This document shows positions 1-4,366 of a DNA stretch of 7,645 nt, in pieces. Made by a program: the position numbers and the translations under genes. Positions within the stretch are counted from its first letter, which is position 1. Every line of letters starts with the position of its first letter. The notes beneath the pieces are model-generated. The model searched no databases. It was not told the DNA's origin and saw nothing but the letters and a program-made list of their open reading frames with translations. The DNA is from Methanosphaera sp. rholeuAM6 (lineage in GTDB: Archaea > Methanobacteriota > Methanobacteria > Methanobacteriales > Methanobacteriaceae), in the NCBI GenBank assembly GCA_003266105.1, contig MVAA01000117.1, forward strand, positions 2,292-9,936. Direction: 5' to 3'.

Positions 1-722
1 CTTTTAGAATAATCCAAACTGGTAGCATATGATGTTTCTATAGCATCCTGAAATTCTTTTTTTTCATATTGTTGTTTATTATTCAATCGTATATTATCAA
101 TCAATAATGCTCCCTGTCTAAACAGGAAATTAATACTGGCAAATGTTCTTTTAAGTGCGAAATAATTGTCACATGCATACCTTAATATCATATAAACAAA
201 GACCAAAATCATTGCCATCAATATCAGATATACATATCCCAGGGATGAACTCATATAATTAATATCCAAATAGAGAACTAAAAAAACGAAAGGAATAAGG
301 GATAAAAAACCAAGAACGTTAAATATGAAGTTTCTCATAGTATACATTCCCCTAGTCGTACGACTCATCAAACCAGTAGCTTTAAACTGATGAACCTTCT
401 CAATAGGTGCATTAGCATATACGTGAAACAATCTTTTTCGAATATCATATCCGGTAGATGAAGCTATATTCACAGCAAAATAAAAAACTGCAGACATGGC
501 CAGGATAGTTACTATAGTCGCCACTATCATAATTATTTCATAATAACCCAGAAATTCCAGATCAATTCCCTTTAAGGTTAAATTCAGTAATTTCCCTACA
601 ATAAAAATTCCATAGAACTGGGAAAACGTTGCAATAAATTGGAAAAAGATGAGCAGAACAATTTTCTTCCACTGAGCTTTAATAAAATATCTTAATAACA
701 TCTTCATGTTAACCACATTCAT
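1..722 (-). CDS. ABC exporter, transmembrane domain (N-terminal part, runs off left edge)
   Basis: I translated 240 codons on the minus strand with no stop; the frame is still open at base 1. The protein begins MNVVNMKMLLRYFIKAQWKK and shows four hydrophobic segments near residues 20-43, 60-87, 132-152 and 159-183. Between TM2 and TM3 lies DIRKRLFHVYANAPIEKVHQ followed by TGLMSRTTRG (residues 93-125), which matches the coupling-helix region of type I ABC exporters (pattern: R..LF........F....tG.lmsR). The end, IRLNN...YEKKEF, fits the region before TM5. By family knowledge this is a half-transporter of the multidrug/lipid/peptide exporter type with a C-terminal ATPase domain, which must lie outside the window. 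The substrate cannot be told. The start is uncertain: ATG at 722 gives the longest form, while ATG at 707 follows GTGGTTAAC and ATG at 701 is also possible. It is transcribed divergently from the FtsX permease. Confidence 0.85.
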   Translation of the reverse strand, partial: MNVVNMKMLLRYFIKAQWKKIVLLIFFQFIATFSQFYGIFIVGKLLNLTLKGIDLEFLGYYEIIMIVATIVTILAMSAVFYFAVNIASSTGYDIRKRLFHVYANAPIEKVHQFKATGLMSRTTRGMYTMRNFIFNVLGFLSLIPFVFLVLYLDINYMSSSLGYVYLILMAMILVFVYMILRYACDNYFALKRTFASINFLFRQGALLIDNIRLNNKQQYEKKEFQDAIETSYATSLDYSK

Positions 723-783
723 TTATAATTATTATCAATTTTAGACTTCGGGTGTGTGCGACAATTATTTTACCATTTGAATT

Positions 784-797
784 GTATATATTTTTGT
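784..797 (-). promoter_or_regulatory. TATA-like box for the ABC exporter gene
   Basis: On the minus strand the bases read ACAAAAATATATAC, an A-run followed by TATATA, which fits an archaeal BRE plus TATA arrangement. Transcription starting about 25 bases downstream (near 762) would leave a leader of about 40 nt before the ATG at 722. The call rests on sequence and spacing only. Confidence 0.4.
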
Positions 798-811
798 AAT
801 ACATATTAATA

Positions 812-967
812 TTATCGAGTCATATTGATAATTATGAACATAATTATAAGAAAATCTTGATGAAAAAGCTTCAATGGACTTGTTGCACGTTCTCTATGAA
901 TGTTGACATATATTAATTTTTCTATTTTTTTGAAATGCTTTTTTTCAATAATCCTATTTCCTCCCAT
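812..967 (-). pseudogene. Possible decayed transposase C-terminal fragment (51 codons)
   Basis: A minus-strand ORF runs from ATG at 967 to TAA at 814-812 and gives 51 residues. Its second half, SPLKLFHQDFLIIMFIINMT, resembles the conserved segment after the DDE-domain glutamate in one group of IS4-type transposases, remembered as TP...YQDFYATIFLSNLA. An IE pair lies upstream at residues 15-16, but four residues closer than expected, so it may be chance. No other transposase motif is recognisable, and the frame has stops just before and after. I found no terminal inverted repeats or target duplication. It may equally be a chance ORF in AT-rich DNA: the ATG has no clear Shine-Dalgarno, and GGGAGG lies inside the ORF rather than upstream. 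Treat it as a hypothesis. Confidence 0.25.
828..847. promoter_or_regulatory. Perfect 9+9 bp inverted repeat, operator-like
   Basis: The arms ATAATTATG and CATAATTAT flank the two-base centre AA and match at all nine positions. The site lies about 30-60 bp upstream of the TATA-like box of the minus-strand exporter gene, a position where archaeal activators or repressors could bind. It also lies inside the putative transposase remnant, so it could be accidental; all-AT palindromes arise easily in such DNA, though the central G/C pair helps. Confidence 0.35.
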
Positions 968-1062
968 TTTAGTTATTTTTTATTATTGTTTCATATATTT
1001 TCTTATTTTTGATTTATATTAGTGTTATAAACTATATTTTAAATAATAATGAGTGCATAACA

Positions 1063-1074
1063 CATATATATAAT
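1063..1074 (+). promoter_or_regulatory. TATA-like box for the FtsX permease gene
   Basis: CATATATATAAT stands just before a run of seven T. Initiation about 25-30 bases downstream would fall near 1095-1100, directly on the first operator-like repeat (1091-1110), and would give a leader of about 80 nt before the ATG at 1179. Other AT-rich candidates exist upstream (for example near 1035), so the choice is tentative. Confidence 0.45.
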
Positions 1075-1090
1075 TTTTTTCAAATATTAT

Positions 1091-1152
1091 AATAGACATA
1101 CCTGTCAATTATTCTTTAAAAGAAGATTAAATGAATAGACATGTATTCAATT
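1091..1152. promoter_or_regulatory. Pair of operator-like repeats before the permease
   Basis: Site 1 (1091-1110) is AATAGACA, spacer TACC, then TGTCAATT; the arms are complementary at 7 of 8 positions. Site 2 (1134-1152) repeats AATAGACA exactly, then spacer TGT, then ATTCAATT, which shares six of eight bases with the right arm of site 1. The centres are about 42-43 bp apart, close to four helical turns, so two bound dimers would face the same side. Site 1 overlaps the predicted transcription start, which suggests a repressor. The regulator is not encoded in this window. Pattern and spacing are seen directly; function is inference. Confidence 0.45.
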
Positions 1153-1178
1153 TAATTGTTGAAGGGAGTTTTGGATAA
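1131..1178 (+). other. Possible 15-codon leader ORF abutting the permease start
   Basis: ATG at 1131 opens an ORF for MNRHVFNLIVEGSFG, and its TAA stop (1176-1178) is directly followed by the permease ATG at 1179, in the same reading frame. The permease Shine-Dalgarno (AGGGAG, 1163-1168) lies inside it. Its own ribosome site is weak (AGAAGATT), so it may be chance; if translated, it could couple translation to the permease. Confidence 0.2.
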
Positions 1179-3443
1179 ATGCTTAAAAGAAAAATGTTAA
1201 GGGACATTAAGGATTATAAAGTCCAATTCATATCTATTTTCTTAATGGCATTTATTGGATCATTGGTTTTTACAGGGATGTATGTAGACACAGCTAGTTT
1301 TGAAACATCCATGGATAACTATTATGATGAAACTAATTTGGCTGATGGTTGGATATATTCTGATTATCTTGTGGATGAATTTTTATATCAGGTAAAGGCA
1401 TTGGGAGCAACCAATCAAATGGAAAGACAATTGGTTCTGGATTCAAAAGCCAAATTAGATAATAATCCAAATATTATATTACATTTTATTGAAAACAATA
1501 CAATATCCAAATTTTATTTAATTGAAGGTAAAGAATTAGATATTAATGATTCTGAAGGAGTATGGTTAGATAAAAGTTTTGCTGATGCCAGAAATTTGAA
1601 AATTGGTGATGAAATATCATTTGAAAGTAATGGAGTTGAAATTCAAAAAGAAATCAGAGGATTAGGTTATTCACCGGAGTATGTTTATAACATACCGTTA
1701 TCTACAGTACAAAATTATAGTTCAATGGGTTTTGCTTACATGTCCTATAAAGCATTTCCATCAGATAATATCCCATATAATGTTCTTAATGTTAAATTTT
1801 CAGGAACGTCGGAAACTTTTTCACAGTTATTAGATTATCGTTTACATGGATATTATACTGCATTTTTAGAAAGATCTCATCAACCTAGCGTATCTGCTGT
1901 TGCAGAATCAATCAGTCAGGAAAATTCAATATCATCCATTTTCCCAATAATTTTCATGATCATATCAATGGCAATGCTTTTAACAACTATGAAACGAATT
2001 ATTTCACATCAAAGAACTCAAATTGGTATACTTAAAGCAAATGGAATTAAAAATTATAAAATTATTTTACATTACATGTTATTCGGTTTTTTACTGGTAA
2101 TATTCGGTTCATTATTGGGTGCAGTCATAGGACCAATTTTATTCCACATAATATCCAATCCATCAAGAACATTTTATTATAAGTTCCCTTATTGGAATTT
2201 TGTTGGGCTTATGGAATCTTCACTTATAATCCCCATTATGGGGGCAATATCATTATTGGTTTCATATTATTCCATTAAAAATATTGTTATTGAACCTGCT
2301 TCCAATATTATAAAGCCAAAAGCACCAAAAACATCAAAATTATCCTATGTTGAAAAATTAAAGGTTTGGGAAAAACTTTCATTTAATTTTCGATGGAATT
2401 ATAGGATTATTAAAAGAAACAAATCCCGGTCAATGATGACAATTATTGGTATAATTGGATGTACAATACTTTTAATTTCAGGATTAGGATTATATGAGGA
2501 GATAAATGAATCAAAAGATTGGTATTTTAATGATGTTACTCATTTTGACTCAAAATTAGCAATTGAGGATAATATCAGTTTATCTCAAGTTAAGTCTATT
2601 GCACAAAAAACTGATGGTGAACCAATAATGGAATCATCTATTGACATATTAACAAGCAAGACAGAACTAGCCACGCTGCTGGTTTTAAATGATAATGATC
2701 TTATTACGGTAACGGACAGCAATCATGATAAACTAGATGTTAACGATGAAGTATTTCTATCACGAAAAATGGCAGATATGTTGGATGTGGATGTTGGTGA
2801 CACAATTGATTTTCGTATAGTGGGTTCTGATAAAATTATTAAAGTAAGAATTGATAAAATCCATTCAAGTCCATTTTATCAGGGATTAGTCATGTCACCC
2901 AACAAATTAGAGCAATTGGGTTTAAATTATACTCCAACAAGCATAGTTACTTCACAACACATTACTGAATCTGTTGATGGCATTGACGACATAATTTATT
3001 TGGATAATCTGATTACTGGTTGGAATCAGATGGAAGAATTGTCAATGCTAGTTATTATAACATTAATATGTTTTGCAGTTATATTATCATTAATAATTCT
3101 TTATAATTTGAATTTACTATCATTTACTGAATTGGAAAATGACATTGTAACACTTAAAGTTTTAGGATTTGAAAGTGCGTATTTAGTGAAATTATTAGCA
3201 ACACAAAGTTTCTTGTTCATCATTATAGGTTTTATAGTGGGTATTCCCCTCAGTTATTATGTTTTATCGATGATAATGCCTGCATTTGGAAGAAACATCT
3301 ATCTGGTACCTTCAATATCTCCAACAAATTTAGTTGTTTCATTTATCATAATCATATCAGTATCAATAATTATGAACTTATACTTTTCACGTAAAATTAG
3401 AAATTTGGACATGGTCGATTTACTTAAAGGATTGGAAAGATAA
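1179..3443 (+). CDS. FtsX/MacB-type ABC transporter permease, 8 TM
   Basis: This 754-residue permease is built as two similar halves. Each half has one N-terminal TM (about 16-36 and 418-438), a large extracytoplasmic domain (about 40-250 and 442-618), then three TMs forming an FtsX-type domain (about 254-370 and 625-737). The family signature at the cytoplasmic side of the first TM of each FtsX domain is visible: RTQIGILKANGIKNYKI (279-295) and ENDIVTLKVLGFESAYLV (653-670); the protein ends MVDLLKGLER, typical of the family. These permeases work by mechanotransmission, moving lipoproteins, peptides or antibiotics at or beyond the outer membrane face rather than pumping through a channel. The ATPase at 3573 is the natural partner. 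The start is supported by AGGGAG at 1163-1168, ten bases upstream. The substrate is unknown, and no MacA-like adaptor is present. Confidence 0.93.
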   Translation: MLKRKMLRDIKDYKVQFISIFLMAFIGSLVFTGMYVDTASFETSMDNYYDETNLADGWIYSDYLVDEFLYQVKALGATNQMERQLVLDSKAKLDNNPNIILHFIENNTISKFYLIEGKELDINDSEGVWLDKSFADARNLKIGDEISFESNGVEIQKEIRGLGYSPEYVYNIPLSTVQNYSSMGFAYMSYKAFPSDNIPYNVLNVKFSGTSETFSQLLDYRLHGYYTAFLERSHQPSVSAVAESISQENSISSIFPIIFMIISMAMLLTTMKRIISHQRTQIGILKANGIKNYKIILHYMLFGFLLVIFGSLLGAVIGPILFHIISNPSRTFYYKFPYWNFVGLMESSLIIPIMGAISLLVSYYSIKNIVIEPASNIIKPKAPKTSKLSYVEKLKVWEKLSFNFRWNYRIIKRNKSRSMMTIIGIIGCTILLISGLGLYEEINESKDWYFNDVTHFDSKLAIEDNISLSQVKSIAQKTDGEPIMESSIDILTSKTELATLLVLNDNDLITVTDSNHDKLDVNDEVFLSRKMADMLDVDVGDTIDFRIVGSDKIIKVRIDKIHSSPFYQGLVMSPNKLEQLGLNYTPTSIVTSQHITESVDGIDDIIYLDNLITGWNQMEELSMLVIITLICFAVILSLIILYNLNLLSFTELENDIVTLKVLGFESAYLVKLLATQSFLFIIIGFIVGIPLSYYVLSMIMPAFGRNIYLVPSISPTNLVVSFIIIISVSIIMNLYFSRKIRNLDMVDLLKGLER

Positions 3444-3455
3444 ATGTTCTGCTTT

Positions 3456-3482
3456 AAATGAAGATGTTTAACTTCATTTTTT
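3456..3482 (+). terminator. Hairpin plus T-tract after the permease gene
   Basis: AAATGAAG (3456-3463) and CTTCATTT (3472-3479) form a perfect 8-bp stem with an 8-base loop, and the 3' arm runs into TTTTTT (3477-3482). The start lies 13 bases after the permease stop. The form resembles an intrinsic terminator; in archaea the T-tract alone may terminate. It would partly separate the permease and ATPase transcripts. Confidence 0.5.
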
Positions 3483-3518
3483 AAAAATAGGCATTTATAG
3501 GAGTATTTTTTCATTAGC

Positions 3519-3534
3519 AGTATATTTAAATATT
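3519..3534 (+). promoter_or_regulatory. TATA-like box for the ABC ATPase gene
   Basis: AGTATATTTAAATATT contains TATATTTAAATA, a good archaeal box. Initiation about 25 bases downstream (near 3550-3555) would leave a leader of about 20 nt, just enough to hold the Shine-Dalgarno GGAAGGT at 3558-3564 before ATG 3573. This suggests the ATPase can be transcribed on its own. Confidence 0.5.
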
Positions 3535-3572
3535 TCATTAAAAAAATATTATATGATGGAAGGTAGAAATTA

Positions 3573-4277
3573 ATGAATACCATAATTGAATTTAAAAATG
3601 TTACTAAGGTTTATAAATCTGGAGATTCTTTTTTAAAAGCTGTTGATAATGTAAATTTTAAAATTAACAGGGGAGAACTCGTAGTCATACTTGGACCATC
3701 CGGTGCCGGAAAATCCACATTGTTAAATCTTCTAGGGGGACTTGATTCAGTTACTTCTGGTGAAATAATTGTTAATGGAAGTCACATTGAATCATTTGAC
3801 GATTATCAGCTAACAAATTACAGGGCTCGTAATGTTGGTTTTGTTTTTCAGTTTTTTAACTTAATTCCTAATTTAACAGCTCTGGAAAACATAGAATTAA
3901 TGAAGGACGTTGTGGATTTTGATATTGATGGTTTGAAGATATTGGAATCTGTTGGTCTTAAAAATCATGCAAATCAGTTTCCATCACAACTATCCGGTGG
4001 AGAACAACAAAGAGTATCAATAGCTAGAGCAATTGCTAAAAAACCAACCATACTTTTATGTGATGAACCTACAGGATCTCTTGACTCGAAAACTGGTGTA
4101 TTAATTTTAAATTTGCTACAAGAAATGAGTACTGATTATAACACTACTGTAATACTAATTACACATAACTCCATTCTATCAAAAGCTGCTGATAAGACCA
4201 TCAAAATTAAAAATGGAAAGGTTGAAGAGGTAACGGTGAATCTAATGCCAAAAAAATTTACAGAATTGAACTATTGA
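3573..4277 (+). CDS. ABC transporter ATP-binding protein, LolD/MacB type
   Basis: The 234-residue protein is a complete stand-alone nucleotide-binding domain. Motifs in order: Walker A GPSGAGKST (41-49), Q-loop VFQFFNLIPNLTALENI (Q93), signature LSGGEQQRVSIARA (140-153), Walker B ILLCDEPTGSLD (160-171) with catalytic E165, and H-loop ITHN (H198). The Q-loop text, EPTGSLD and the length match the LolD/MacB/FtsE group that pairs with FtsX-type permeases, so it should power the permease encoded just upstream by ATP hydrolysis at the cytoplasmic face. All catalytic residues are present. GGAAGGT (3558-3564) lies eight bases before the ATG and supports the start. Unusually, it is separated from its permease by 129 bp holding a terminator-like hairpin and its own TATA-like box, rather than overlapping it. 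The last residues after about 220 are variable in the family. Confidence 0.97.
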   Translation: MNTIIEFKNVTKVYKSGDSFLKAVDNVNFKINRGELVVILGPSGAGKSTLLNLLGGLDSVTSGEIIVNGSHIESFDDYQLTNYRARNVGFVFQFFNLIPNLTALENIELMKDVVDFDIDGLKILESVGLKNHANQFPSQLSGGEQQRVSIARAIAKKPTILLCDEPTGSLDSKTGVLILNLLQEMSTDYNTTVILITHNSILSKAADKTIKIKNGKVEEVTVNLMPKKFTELNY

Positions 4278-4284
4278 ATCCTTG

Positions 4285-4319
4285 TTTTTAATCCAAAACT
4301 TTATCTTTTTCTTCATTTT
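4285..4319 (+). terminator. T-tracts after the ATPase gene
   Basis: Two runs of five T (4285-4289 and 4306-4310) and a shorter run at 4317-4319 follow the ATPase stop at 4277. Serial short T-tracts without a strong hairpin are typical of archaeal transcription termination. The gap to the convergent gene is only 89 bp. Confidence 0.4.
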
Positions 4320-4340
4320 AAAAATTTATATTTATGTATT

Positions 4341-4347
4341 AAAAAAA
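4341..4347 (-). terminator. T-tract after the YhgE/Pip gene
   Basis: Seven A on the plus strand give TTTTTTT on the minus strand, about 20 bases beyond the TAA stop of the minus-strand gene. It fits an archaeal oligo-T terminator; no convincing stem precedes it. Confidence 0.4.
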
Positions 4348-4366
4348 GTATTAAGGGAATGGTATA

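Larger units (their letters stand above)
723..1178. other. Divergent AT-rich intergenic region
   Basis: This 456-bp gap lies between two divergently transcribed transporter genes. It contains TATA-like boxes for both directions (784-797 minus, 1063-1074 plus), a perfect palindrome at 828-847, operator-like repeats at 1091-1152, a 15-codon ORF abutting the permease start, and a 51-codon minus-strand ORF (812-967) that may be a transposase remnant. Bases about 905-1020 are strikingly T-rich on the plus strand, with several runs of five to seven T. I see no stable structured RNA; the small hairpin TTGAAA/TTTCAA at 930-948 is weak. Confidence 0.7.

Noticed and set aside
930..948. TTGAAA/TTTCAA hairpin as a terminator
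   Set aside because: Only a 6-bp AT-rich stem, lying in a divergent region with no gene ending on the plus strand.
3299..3583. 94-codon minus-strand ORF over the end of the permease gene
   Set aside because: It overlaps the conserved last TM of the permease and the ATPase promoter; the Lys/Phe/Leu-rich product has no recognisable motif.
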